Origin: Flavobacterium glycines
GTDB lineage: Bacteria > Bacteroidota > Bacteroidia > Flavobacteriales > Flavobacteriaceae
DNA: 64,000 nucleotides
NCBI RefSeq assembly: GCF_900100165.1
Contig: NZ_FNEO01000004.1
Coordinates: forward strand, 62,001-126,000
Reading direction: 5' to 3'
Shown: one piece after another, positions 42,444-52,471 of the stretch
How positions within the stretch are numbered: position 1 is the first letter of the stretch
How the letters are laid out: every line of letters starts with the position of its first letter
Program-made: the position numbers and the translations under genes
Notes under the pieces: model-generated
What the model was told of the DNA's origin: nothing
The model's database searches: none
What the model saw: the letters and a program-made list of their open reading frames with translations, nothing else

Positions 42444-44903
42444 CTACGCTTTTCTAATCTTTTTAAGTATTTTTTGGATCAATCCTTTCGGTTTTTCCTC
42501 ATCATGATAACCGTTCGAATATTCTCCATAGCCGTACCCATAGCCATAGCCGTACCCATAAGCAGAACCATATTTTGCTTTATTTTCAAAACCGTTTAAA
42601 ATAATACTCACATTATTCATTTCTCCACGTTTAACCCTGTTGTTTAAAAGAGGAATCATTTCTTTTTTGGTAATATTCTGCCTTACTATATACAAAGTCA
42701 CATCAGCATACTGACCTAATTCCAGGGAATCAGAAACTAATCCAACCGGAGGGGTATCCAAAATAATATAATCATATTCCTTTTTCAATTCTTCCATTAA
42801 ATCCGCCATAGCTTCGCCAATAATTAATTCGGAAGGATTTGGCGGAACAGGTCCGGAAAGAACTACATCCAGAAAAGGAATTTGAGTGTGATTAATTATA
42901 TCCTTTAAACTTTTCTGCTTAATCAAATAATTAACAACCCCAAGATCATTAGACAAATTGAATTCTTCAGCCAATTTGGGTTTTCTCAAATCCAAACCAA
43001 CAATTACTGTTTTCTTTTCGCTTAAAGCAAAAACGGTAGCGATATTTATCGAACAAAAAGTTTTCCCCTCACCACTAATAGACGAAGTAATCATCAACGT
43101 TTTCCCTCCTTCAACATGTTGTTTTTTATACAAAAACTGCAAAGAAGAACGTATAGCTCTGAAAGATTCAGACAAAGCCGATTTAGGTTTCTCAAATACA
43201 GCCAACTCACCTTTATCTTTATAAACGCCCAACACTCCAAGTAAGGGAATTTGAGTTTGTTTACTTACATCTTCCGCTTTTTGAATCGAATTATTGATAA
43301 AAAAGAGGATAAATATAAACACCAAAGGAATAGTGAATCCAAGAAAAACGGCCAACACATAATTAACCGATGTTTTAGGACCTATCAAACCTCCCCCAAC
43401 ATCTTTTGCCGGATCTATAAAATGAATATCTGATAAATTAGCTGCTTTAACAATATTGGCTTCGCTTCTTTTTTGAAGAAAAGTGCTGTAAATATTATCA
43501 CTTAAATCATATTTCCTTTGTATTTTAATCAATTCCTGCTGATCTTCAGGCAATTGCCTGATATTACCCTCGGCCTGATTGATTTTACTATTTACCAATC
43601 CTAAATCAAATTGTAAAGCCGATTTTGCGGAAGCTATATTCTCTAACAAAACACTTTTAACAGCTTCCATCTGACTATCAAATTCTCTAAAAATCTTATC
43701 GCTTTTTACAGCATAGGCCATTTCTGAACGTTGGGTAGAAAGTGCAATCAGCTTAGAAATATTGGCTACAATATTCGGATCATCAATTCCTGCCACCGAT
43801 GGTGCCGGAAGCTTAGAATAATCAACGCTGTTTTTCAAATACGCTTTAAGCGAATTATAGTAAGAAATCTTTCTCGCAATAGCATCTTTTTCTATATCAT
43901 ATTGTGAAATCTTTTCTGAGAACTTGGCTCCTCCGTCTTCTAAATTGGAAACATTTTTTCCTATTTTGAAAGATTTCAATTCTTCTCCGGCTGTTTTTAA
44001 TTGTGATTCCATTGCCACCAAAGTACTGTCAATAAAACCTATTGTATTAGTAGCAAATTGATTTTTGCTGTCTAATTGTCTCTTGATAAGCATTTTTACA
44101 GTCGAATTGAGGTATTCAACCATTCTGGCTTTATTAGTCCCCTGTAATCTTAAAGTTAAAATAGAAGCTCCCTTTTCATCCGGCGTTACACCAACTCCTT
44201 TATAACGGGATACTGTCCCGTTGAAATCATTAAATCGAACAAAATATTCTCTCCCTTTGTAAAAACCCGGATTATCATTTATGAATAATTTCCAATGTAA
44301 AAAAGGCAAAGAAACCTGCTCTCCTACCCTATATTTTTTAACAAAATCTCCCATTTCCACATTTGCAGAACCATAGGAATTATCCAAATAGTTAATTAAT
44401 GAAACCGAATTACTTTGAAACGGAATTTTAATTTGATATTCTGATTCCGTTAGAAAAGTAATACTAATCAAGTTTCCTGCTAACTGAGCCTTATCTTTAT
44501 CGATACTCACATAAAATGGAACAGCACCATAGGCATCGACCATATTGTACTCTTTTTGCTCTAAATAATCAATATAGAACTGTAATTTATCCACCACTAA
44601 TTCATTATGAGAACGGGATTGTAAAGTAGTAGAAACAGTTTGCATTTGATCAGAAACGCCTCCCCAGTTAAAAGTCAGACTGGTATTAGAGGTAAACAAG
44701 GGATTACTTTCTTCCTTAATAGAAATCAAAGTTTCCATTTCGTAAATTTTTTCCTTACGAATATTTACCTGATAGGCAATGGTTACAGCAATAATCAAAC
44801 TTACCAAAAACAATTTCCAATAGCTCAATATCTTAATTAATAAGCCTTTGAAATCAAAACTAACTTGGTTTTCAAAAATGGAAAAGTCTTTTATATCTAA
44901 CAT
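42444..44903 (-). CDS. wzc: Wzc-like polysaccharide co-polymerase and tyrosine autokinase (second copy)
   Basis: An 819-residue homologue of the gene at 10812-13163 but clearly diverged. Wzz-type N-terminus with a membrane helix near residues 30-50, long coiled-coil periplasmic part, second helix near 525-545, then the BY-kinase domain: Walker A S-G-E-G-K-T (about 607-612), Walker A' V-G-L-D-L-R-K-P-K, Walker B Y-I-I-L-D-T-P-P. The tail has the longer run AYGYGYGYGYGYGEY before a basic end. It follows its wza partner by 16 bases. Confidence 0.92.
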   Translation of the reverse strand: MLDIKDFSIFENQVSFDFKGLLIKILSYWKLFLVSLIIAVTIAYQVNIRKEKIYEMETLISIKEESNPLFTSNTSLTFNWGGVSDQMQTVSTTLQSRSHNELVVDKLQFYIDYLEQKEYNMVDAYGAVPFYVSIDKDKAQLAGNLISITFLTESEYQIKIPFQSNSVSLINYLDNSYGSANVEMGDFVKKYRVGEQVSLPFLHWKLFINDNPGFYKGREYFVRFNDFNGTVSRYKGVGVTPDEKGASILTLRLQGTNKARMVEYLNSTVKMLIKRQLDSKNQFATNTIGFIDSTLVAMESQLKTAGEELKSFKIGKNVSNLEDGGAKFSEKISQYDIEKDAIARKISYYNSLKAYLKNSVDYSKLPAPSVAGIDDPNIVANISKLIALSTQRSEMAYAVKSDKIFREFDSQMEAVKSVLLENIASAKSALQFDLGLVNSKINQAEGNIRQLPEDQQELIKIQRKYDLSDNIYSTFLQKRSEANIVKAANLSDIHFIDPAKDVGGGLIGPKTSVNYVLAVFLGFTIPLVFIFILFFINNSIQKAEDVSKQTQIPLLGVLGVYKDKGELAVFEKPKSALSESFRAIRSSLQFLYKKQHVEGGKTLMITSSISGEGKTFCSINIATVFALSEKKTVIVGLDLRKPKLAEEFNLSNDLGVVNYLIKQKSLKDIINHTQIPFLDVVLSGPVPPNPSELIIGEAMADLMEELKKEYDYIILDTPPVGLVSDSLELGQYADVTLYIVRQNITKKEMIPLLNNRVKRGEMNNVSIILNGFENKAKYGSAYGYGYGYGYGYGEYSNGYHDEEKPKGLIQKILKKIRKA

Positions 44904-44919
44904 TTTTTCGAAATGTGTT

Positions 44920-45708
44920 TTATCTCTTTAATAATAGTAAAACAGTAGTCCCTAACGATAGTAATGTTAATATCGTTCCTAAAGATTCTATCCCTGTTTT
45001 TCCTGTTCCCCAGGTTTTTTGCTTTAAGGGCTTCACATAAATATAATCATTGGGCTGCAAATAATAATACGGTGAATTGATCACATTACTATCAGTCAAA
45101 TCAATATCATGCATTTCATTTCCTGTTGGTGTTTTTCTAATAATAGTAACCGCCTTTCTGTTTCCTAAAAGTGTAATATCACCCGAATTAGCTATAGCTT
45201 CCATAATATTTACATGCTCCTGAAACAAAGTTTTTGTCCCTGTACTTCCTACTTCCCCATTTATCGTATAACGAAAACCGGCTAACTTTACTATGACAAA
45301 AATATTGGCTTCCTTCTTGAAATATTCAGCTAATAATTGTTTTTCAATACGTTGTCTGACTTCATCCAGAGTATAACCAATAACATTTAACTCTCCCAAA
45401 ATAGGCATTCTGATATTTCCATGATCATCAACCGTAAAACCATTAAAATACAAACCCGCTTCAGACTTAGCCAATTCGCCCTGATTTGTAGTACTAAAAA
45501 TCTCAACTAGTTTAGAATCATTCGCTTTGATGCTAATACTCAAAACATCATTGATTTGTAATCGATACGGTTTAGATTGTACAGCCGAAATGGAAGTTTC
45601 GGCGGTTGTTTCATTTTTATTTTGCAAATAAACCAAGTCATGTGTCGAAATACAGGAAGTAAACAACACACAAACACTTAGCAATAAACCAAATAGATAT
45701 TTACCCAT
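44920..45708 (-). CDS. wza: Wza-like polysaccharide export lipoprotein (second copy)
   Basis: A 262-residue outer-membrane lipoprotein with signal peptide ending LFTSC (Cys19). The Poly_export domain starts near residue 45 (Y-R-L-Q-I-N-D-V-L-S-I-S-I), followed by an SLBB domain and a short hydrophobic C-terminus. It opens the high-coordinate end of the polysaccharide locus. The -7 motif TATATTTG at 45726-45733 lies about 18 bases before its ATG. Confidence 0.9.
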   Translation of the reverse strand: MGKYLFGLLLSVCVLFTSCISTHDLVYLQNKNETTAETSISAVQSKPYRLQINDVLSISIKANDSKLVEIFSTTNQGELAKSEAGLYFNGFTVDDHGNIRMPILGELNVIGYTLDEVRQRIEKQLLAEYFKKEANIFVIVKLAGFRYTINGEVGSTGTKTLFQEHVNIMEAIANSGDITLLGNRKAVTIIRKTPTGNEMHDIDLTDSNVINSPYYYLQPNDYIYVKPLKQKTWGTGKTGIESLGTILTLLSLGTTVLLLLKR

Positions 45709-45725
45709 TTTATTATTTTAGACAA

Positions 45726-45733
45726 CAAATATA
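45726..45733 (-). promoter_or_regulatory. -7 promoter element for wza (second copy)
   Basis: TATATTTG on the minus strand, perfect TAnnTTTG; no TTG at 17-23 bases. Confidence 0.5.
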
Positions 45734-45775
45734 GCTTTTCATTTACGATATTAAAAGCCTCAGTATACAAACCTA

Positions 45776-46396
45776 TTAATTATTTTTTATTGCCTTTTCA
45801 AATGGCAAACGCTGCAAAATACTTCTTCCCAAAGTCACTTCGTCAGCATATTCTAATTCGTCTCCCACAGCAATTCCACGTGCAATCGTGGAAATTATAA
45901 TATCCGAATCGGAAATCTGTTTATAAATATAAAAATTAGTAGTATCCCCTTCCATTGTAGAACTCAATGCAAAAATAACCTCAGTCAATTTTCCTGATCT
46001 CACTTTTTCAACCAAACTGGCTATCTTTAACTGACTTGGTCCAACTCCGTCAATTGGCGAAATTTTCCCTCCCAAAACATGATAAATCCCTTTAAACTGC
46101 CCCGTATTTTCAATCGCCATCACATCGCGAATATCCTCAACAACACATACTATTTGATGATTCCTGTTAGTATTGCTGCATATTTCACAAATTGCCGTAT
46201 CCGAAATATTATGACAACTTTCGCAAAACTTAATATCCTCACGCATATTAACCAATGCCTGAGTTAAAAAACCAGTTTGTTCTTTAGGCTGTTTTAACAA
46301 ATGCAACACAAGTCGCAAAGCCGTTCTTTTTCCAATTCCGGGCAATTGCGAAATCTCATTTACTGCTTTCTCTAATAATTTTGAAGAAAATTCCAT
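45776..46396 (-). CDS. recR: Recombination mediator protein RecR
   Basis: About 206 residues; loads RecA with RecF and RecO during gap repair. The helix-hairpin-helix region L-P-G-I-G-K-R-T-A lies near residue 17, the zinc finger C-x2-C...C-x2-C near residues 57-72, and the Toprim domain (V-V-E-D-I-R-D) follows. I use the ATG at 46396 ([11 protein letters not shown]), which matches the usual RecR start. A longer frame to 46486 adds 30 residues, and the TACATTTG promoter element at 46402-46409 lies inside that extension. Confidence 0.93.
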   Translation of the reverse strand: MEFSSKLLEKAVNEISQLPGIGKRTALRLVLHLLKQPKEQTGFLTQALVNMREDIKFCESCHNISDTAICEICSNTNRNHQIVCVVEDIRDVMAIENTGQFKGIYHVLGGKISPIDGVGPSQLKIASLVEKVRSGKLTEVIFALSSTMEGDTTNFYIYKQISDSDIIISTIARGIAVGDELEYADEVTLGRSILQRLPFEKAIKNN

Positions 46397-46401
46397 AGTT
46401 G

Positions 46402-46409
46402 CAAATGTA
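46402..46409 (-). promoter_or_regulatory. -7 promoter element for recR
   Basis: TACATTTG on the minus strand, six bases before the chosen ATG. If active the recR transcript has almost no leader. Confidence 0.45.
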
Positions 46410-46538
46410 ACAATTTGTTTATTGAAATAATTGATTATTCGAAAATGCATTTTAAAATTCGAACACTTTTTAAATTCAAATTTCACTACCGAATTTGTTG
46501 CCTAAAAAATCGTAATTTGCTGGTATAAAATCAAGGAA

Positions 46539-48047
46539 ATGACGCCAGCCACAATACTATCTCTCATCATTATTTATTTTGGAATCCTATTCATAATCGC
46601 TCATTTTACCAGTAAAAACAACAGCGGAAATGATGCTTTTTTTAAGGCGAATAAAAATTCCAAATGGTATCTGGTAGCTTTTGGAATGATTGGAACCGCC
46701 TTATCCGGAGTAACATTTATTTCTGTTCCCGGGGAAGTAGGCTCACCTAACGGAGAGCAATTCAAATATTTCCAATTTGTTTTAGGCAACGCCATAGGTT
46801 TCATAATTGTTGCCAAAGTGTTGTTGCCTTTATATTACAGAATGAACCTCACCTCAATTTACAGCTACATCGAACACCGACTTGGTTTTTATTCCTACAA
46901 AACAGCAGCCGGCATTTTTTTAATAAGCCGGACTATCGGCTCAGCCTTTAGATTGTATTTAGTTGTTATCGTCCTGCAACGTTTTGTATTTGATTATTAC
47001 CAAATCCCTTTTGCAATCACAGTACTTATTTCATTGACTTTAATCTTTGCCTACACCTATCGCGGTGGTCTAAAAACAATCATCATTACCGATACTCTGC
47101 AAACTTTCTTCCTGGTCACCTCAGTTCTGCTAACCATTTATTTTATATGCCAAAGTTTAAATCTGAACTTTTTTCAGGCTTTCGAAACTGTGAAAAACAG
47201 CAATTATTCTAAAACTTTTTTCTTTGACGATTTCCTGTCTAATAAATTTCATTTTGTCAAACAAATTCTGGGCGGTATGTTTGTTACCATCGCTATGGTA
47301 GGTTTAGACCAGGATTTAATGCAAAAAAACCTAAGTTGTTCCAATATTGGCGAAGCCCAAAAAAACATGTTTACCTTTACCGGAATTTTTGTCATCATCA
47401 ATCTTTTCTTTTTGAGTGTTGGCGCCTTACTTTATATTTATGCAGCAAAAAACAATATAGAAATCCCGAAAGATTTAATCACCGGAAAACCCAGAACCGA
47501 TTTACTTTTTCCCGAAATCGCTTTTCATCACCTGAGCATTATTCCATCGGTAATTTTTTTACTGGGATTAACCGCTGCTACTTTCGCCACAACTGATTCG
47601 GCATTAACAGCACTCACAACCTCTTTTTGTGTTGATTTTTTAGGAATGGATAAAACGGAAAATTTACACAAACCTAACATCATCAAAACAAGACATCTAA
47701 CTCATCTTGGTTTTTCCTTCTTAATGTTTCTGGTAATTGTATTTTTCAATTCCATCAACGACAGTTCGGTAGTTGGGATGATTTTCAGAGTCGCTTCTTA
47801 TACTTACGGCCCTTTATTAGGTTTGTATTGTTTTGGATTATTTTTAAAATCAAAAACCGTAAAAGACCATTACATTCCTTTTATCTGTTTAATTTCACCT
47901 GCCATCACTTTTTTTATCAGCGAAAATTCCAAGGATTTTTTAATGGGTTATGTTTTTGACAATGAATTAATCATTATCAACGGACTAATTACATTCCTTG
48001 GGCTTTTGTTTATAAGTAAACCGGCTAGCCAGACGAACCGTTTTTAA
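46539..48047 (+). CDS. Sodium:solute symporter family protein
   Basis: A 502-residue transporter with about 13 membrane helices, the SSS (LeuT-fold) family. F-G-M-I-G-T-A-L-S-G-V-T-F near residue 50 and the A-T-T-D-S-A-L-T-A-L-T-T sodium-site region near residue 350 are the main signatures. Substrate cannot be predicted. It is divergent from recR, with a weak possible promoter (TTTG and TAATTTG about 35-50 bases upstream), and ends in a bidirectional hairpin terminator. Confidence 0.9.
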   Translation: MTPATILSLIIIYFGILFIIAHFTSKNNSGNDAFFKANKNSKWYLVAFGMIGTALSGVTFISVPGEVGSPNGEQFKYFQFVLGNAIGFIIVAKVLLPLYYRMNLTSIYSYIEHRLGFYSYKTAAGIFLISRTIGSAFRLYLVVIVLQRFVFDYYQIPFAITVLISLTLIFAYTYRGGLKTIIITDTLQTFFLVTSVLLTIYFICQSLNLNFFQAFETVKNSNYSKTFFFDDFLSNKFHFVKQILGGMFVTIAMVGLDQDLMQKNLSCSNIGEAQKNMFTFTGIFVIINLFFLSVGALLYIYAAKNNIEIPKDLITGKPRTDLLFPEIAFHHLSIIPSVIFLLGLTAATFATTDSALTALTTSFCVDFLGMDKTENLHKPNIIKTRHLTHLGFSFLMFLVIVFFNSINDSSVVGMIFRVASYTYGPLLGLYCFGLFLKSKTVKDHYIPFICLISPAITFFISENSKDFLMGYVFDNELIIINGLITFLGLLFISKPASQTNRF

Positions 48048-48052
48048 ACAAA

Positions 48053-48081
48053 AAACCATTTTACCCAGAGCAAAATGGTTT
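48053..48081. terminator. Bidirectional terminator hairpin
   Basis: AAACCATTTT and AAAATGGTTT pair around ACCCAGAGC, with A-rich and T-rich flanks. It separates the convergent symporter and CoA-binding genes. Confidence 0.8.
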
Positions 48082-48101
48082 CAGTTTTATTTTTCAATTC
48101 T

Positions 48102-48467
48102 TTAATATTGATTCGTTGCCAATAACACCAAAGTACAAGCAACTTCAAATGCTATGTTATTCAATTCCAAAAGCTGGTACAGCTGCGGATTTTCGGTTCC
48201 CGGATTGAAAATAACGCGCTTTGGCTTTGCCTCAATAATATAATTATAATAATCCCGTTGATTTCTCGGATTCAAATACAAGGTAACCGTATCAATATTT
48301 TTTAGAGGAATGGCTTTGTTATGAATTTTCACTCCGGCTACTTCTCCTACATCATGACCTATAGCAATCACCGAATGTCCTTTATCCACAAGCGACAAAA
48401 TTGCCTGATGCGCATATCGAAACGATTTTGCTGAAGCGCCTAATACTAAAGTTTTTTTATTTTTCAT
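48102..48467 (-). CDS. CoA-binding domain protein
   Basis: A 121-residue single-domain Rossmann protein of the CoA_binding_2 (YccU-like) type. The N-terminal T-L-V-L-G-A-S-A-K-S-F-R-Y-A motif and the V-I-F-N-P-G-T-E-N motif near residue 90 are conserved. Members bind CoA or a related nucleotide; their cellular role is not well known. It lies 38 bases 3' of the ctlX gene and may be cotranscribed with it. Confidence 0.82.
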   Translation of the reverse strand: MKNKKTLVLGASAKSFRYAHQAILSLVDKGHSVIAIGHDVGEVAGVKIHNKAIPLKNIDTVTLYLNPRNQRDYYNYIIEAKPKRVIFNPGTENPQLYQLLELNNIAFEVACTLVLLATNQY

Positions 48468-48505
48468 TTATTTTTTTATTTAATCAAATGCATCTGAAAC
48501 AACAT

Positions 48506-49441
48506 CTAGTCACGAGGCAGGAAAATCTCCGCCATCATACATCGGGCGCTGCCACCTCCACAGCTTTCAATAGTTTTTAAATTAGCACTCAAAATAGTCC
48601 CATATTTTTCCAACTGTACTTTTTGCGCAGCACTCAACGACTCAAAAGCAGTTGTACTCATCACAATATATCTCTTATCATTAGCTCCCGAAAGCTCCAG
48701 CACATTTCCGGCAAAATGCTCCACTTGTTTCTCACTAATTAAAACCAACTCTTTTCCACTGGCTCTTAAATTGTCTAAAACCATTTTACGTTCTTTTTTA
48801 TCTTCAATCATATCGGCGCAAATTATCGCAAAATGCTCTCCAACACTCATCATCACATTGGTATGATAAACTAATTGTTGTTTCTCATCGACCGTATGGA
48901 AAGCTTCAAAAATGACCGGGGCATAATCAAAATCTTCGCAGAACTCAATAAAAAGTTCCTCATTAGCTCTTGGAGACAAAGCACAATAAGCAATTAAATT
49001 CACCCTATCCAAAACGACACTACCGGTGCCTTCAAGGAAAATCCCCTCTTCTTCAGCCGAAGTAAAATCAACTACATTCTCAATTACAAAATCCTTCTCT
49101 TCTAAAATATCTAAAATATCCTCACGACGTTCATTTCTCCTATTCTCTGCAAACATAGGATACAAAACCACATCACCATTATCGTGAAACGAAATCCAGT
49201 TATTTGGAAAAATACTATCCGGTGTATCGGTTTCTGGTGTATCATCCACCACAACCACTTCAACTCCCACCTCCTGAAGCTGACTTACCAGAGCATCAAA
49301 TTCCTGTTGTGCTTTAGCATTTATTGCAGAAGGCAACATGCCCTTTAATTCTTTTTGGAAATGATTATTTTCTATTGTTTGCTCGTTCATCCGAAAAGCC
49401 ACCGGACGAATCATTAAAACCGAATTACTTACTTGCTTCAT
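48506..49441 (-). CDS. ctlX: Amidinotransferase-superfamily hydrolase, CtlX-like
   Basis: A 311-residue member of the guanidino-group modifying enzymes (arginine deiminase, dimethylarginine hydrolase). Motifs: M-I-R-P near residue 10, D-S-I-F-P-N-N-W near 75 with the catalytic acid, L-E-G-T-G-S near 138, H-T-N-V-M-M near 185 with the catalytic His, and C-G-G-G-S-A-R-C near 297 with the nucleophile Cys. Close flavobacterial proteins are annotated as citrulline utilisation hydrolase CtlX. It probably acts on citrulline or arginine-type substrates. Confidence 0.82.
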   Translation of the reverse strand: MKQVSNSVLMIRPVAFRMNEQTIENNHFQKELKGMLPSAINAKAQQEFDALVSQLQEVGVEVVVVDDTPETDTPDSIFPNNWISFHDNGDVVLYPMFAENRRNERREDILDILEEKDFVIENVVDFTSAEEEGIFLEGTGSVVLDRVNLIAYCALSPRANEELFIEFCEDFDYAPVIFEAFHTVDEKQQLVYHTNVMMSVGEHFAIICADMIEDKKERKMVLDNLRASGKELVLISEKQVEHFAGNVLELSGANDKRYIVMSTTAFESLSAAQKVQLEKYGTILSANLKTIESCGGGSARCMMAEIFLPRD

Positions 49442-49477
49442 AAATTAAAATCGTATTAATTGCTTTTTCTCAAAGAT

Positions 49478-49506
49478 AAAAAAAGCTCCACGGTTAAGTG
49501 AAGCTT
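49478..49506 (-). terminator. Terminator after gltA
   Basis: The minus-strand transcript forms AAGCTTCAC-TTAACC-GTGGAGCTT followed by a T-run (49478-49484). Confidence 0.82.
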
Positions 49507-49527
49507 CTTCGATTTATTGTTTCTTAA

Positions 49528-50805
49528 TTATTGAGGTCTTTTGAACTCTCTTAATGGCGAACCAGTGTATATTTGTCTTGGTCTTCCAATTGGTTCTTTG
49601 TTTTCACGCATTTCTTTCCATTGCGCAATCCAACCCGGTAATCTTCCGATAGCAAACATTACTGTAAACATATCTGTAGGAATCCCTAAAGCTCTGTAAA
49701 TAATTCCAGAATAGAAATCTACGTTTGGATATAAATTTCTTGCTTTGAAATATTCATCTTCTAAAGCTGCTGCCTCTAATCTTTTAGCAATATCCAAAAT
49801 TGGATCATCTACACCTAAAGTTCCTAAAACTTCGTTAGCTGCTTTTTTAATGATTTTAGCACGTGGATCGAAGTTTTTGTAAACTCTGTGTCCGAATCCC
49901 ATTAAACGGAATGGATCGTTTTTATCTTTAGCTTTAGCCAAATACTTTTCCGTATCTCCACCATTTTGGTGAATCTCTTCTAGCATTTCAAGAACCGCCT
50001 GGTTAGCACCTCCGTGTAAAGGTCCCCATAAAGCAGAAACTCCTGCAGAGATAGAAGCAAATAAACCTGCGTGAGAAGAACCTACCATTCTTACTGTAGA
50101 AGTAGAACAGTTTTGCTCGTGATCAGCATGTAAAATAAATAATTTATCAAGAGCTTCAGTTACAACAGGGCTTAATTTATAAGGCTCAGTTGGCAACTCA
50201 AACATCAATCTCATAAAGTTTTCTACGTATCCTTTTGTATTATCATAATAATTCAAAGGATATCCCATCGATTTTCTGTAAGTCCATGTCGCAATAACAA
50301 GGAATTTACCCATAGTTTTACAAACTGCCTGGTATAATTCTTTTTCATTTTCAACATTAACTGATTTAGGATTGAAAGCAGTCAAAGCACTTGTCAAAGC
50401 AGCTAAAACTCCCATTGGATGAGCAGTTCTTGGGAATCCGTCAATGATTCCTTTCATCTCCTCGTTTACTAAGCTATGTTTTCTAATATCTGTTTCAAAT
50501 TGTTCTAACTGAGCAGCTGTTGGTAATTCTCCAAAAATTAAAAGATAAGAAACTTCTAAAAAATTAGCCTGATCAGCTAAATCTTCAATTGCGTATCCTC
50601 TGTAACGTAAAATCCCTAATTCACCATCCAAGAAAGTAATTTCACTAGTGCAAGAACCTGAATTTTTATAACCTGGATCAATAGTTATTGCTCCTGTTAA
50701 ATCTCTTAATTTGTTAATATTGATAGCTTCTTCGTTTTCACTTCCTACGAAAATAGGAAACTCATACTTCTTACCATCAATTTCTAATATTGCTGTTTTT
50801 GACAT
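49528..50805 (-). CDS. gltA: Citrate synthase
   Basis: A 425-residue type II (hexameric, Gram-negative-type) citrate synthase that condenses oxaloacetate and acetyl-CoA. Catalytic residues are visible: His in C-S-T-S-T-V-R-M-V-G-S-S-H-A and in W-G-P-L-H-G-G-A-N (near 275), His in G-F-G-H-R-V-Y-K (near 315) and Asp in N-V-D-F-Y-S-G (near 370). It has its own promoter motif and terminator, so it forms a single-gene unit between eno and ctlX. Confidence 0.96.
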   Translation of the reverse strand: MSKTAILEIDGKKYEFPIFVGSENEEAININKLRDLTGAITIDPGYKNSGSCTSEITFLDGELGILRYRGYAIEDLADQANFLEVSYLLIFGELPTAAQLEQFETDIRKHSLVNEEMKGIIDGFPRTAHPMGVLAALTSALTAFNPKSVNVENEKELYQAVCKTMGKFLVIATWTYRKSMGYPLNYYDNTKGYVENFMRLMFELPTEPYKLSPVVTEALDKLFILHADHEQNCSTSTVRMVGSSHAGLFASISAGVSALWGPLHGGANQAVLEMLEEIHQNGGDTEKYLAKAKDKNDPFRLMGFGHRVYKNFDPRAKIIKKAANEVLGTLGVDDPILDIAKRLEAAALEDEYFKARNLYPNVDFYSGIIYRALGIPTDMFTVMFAIGRLPGWIAQWKEMRENKEPIGRPRQIYTGSPLREFKRPQ

Positions 50806-50842
50806 AATAATTTGAAATAAATCTTTACACTTAATAATGTAC

Positions 50843-50850
50843 CAAATCTA
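50843..50850 (-). promoter_or_regulatory. -7 promoter element for gltA
   Basis: TAGATTTG on the minus strand matches TAnnTTTG, about 38 bases before the ATG; no clear -33 TTG. Confidence 0.5.
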
Positions 50851-50903
50851 AGGATAATAACCTTAATTAAAAAGGGGAAAAAGCAGTGATATTGTTAAAT
50901 TTC

Positions 50904-50939
50904 AAAAAAAAAGCCATTCATTTTAAATGAACGGCTTTT
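50904..50939 (-). terminator. Terminator after eno
   Basis: Minus-strand hairpin AAAAGCCGTTCATTT / AAATGAATGGCTTTT with following T-run (50904-50910). It lies 22 bases past the eno stop. Confidence 0.88.
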
Positions 50940-50961
50940 AAAAAATAACAATCTGCTATTC

Positions 50962-52266
<1,305 letters not shown>

Positions 52267-52281
52267 TTAAATTTTCGGATA

Positions 52282-52289
52282 CAAATATA
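52282..52289 (-). promoter_or_regulatory. -7 promoter element for eno
   Basis: TATATTTG on the minus strand, 27 bases before the ATG; perfect TAnnTTTG. Confidence 0.55.
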
Positions 52290-52414
52290 TTCTAAGTTTT
52301 TTAAACATTGTACTAATTTTTTCAATCTTATCAACGAAAACGTTATAAATTATTTTTTTTAAACATAATTTAAAACAAAATTTACAAATTAAAAAAATAA
52401 CAAAAATCTAAAGC

Positions 52415-52450
52415 AAAAAAATAGGCTAAACATAAAATGCTTAGCCTATT
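52415..52450 (-). terminator. Terminator after carA
   Basis: Minus-strand hairpin AATAGGCTAAGCAT / ATGTTTAGCCTATT followed by TTTTTTT (52415-52421). Confidence 0.9.
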
Positions 52451-52471
52451 AAAAATTGATATGATAAAAAT

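Noticed and set aside
46397-46486. Longer N-terminus for RecR
   Set aside because: It adds 30 residues unlike RecR and covers the likely recR promoter element.
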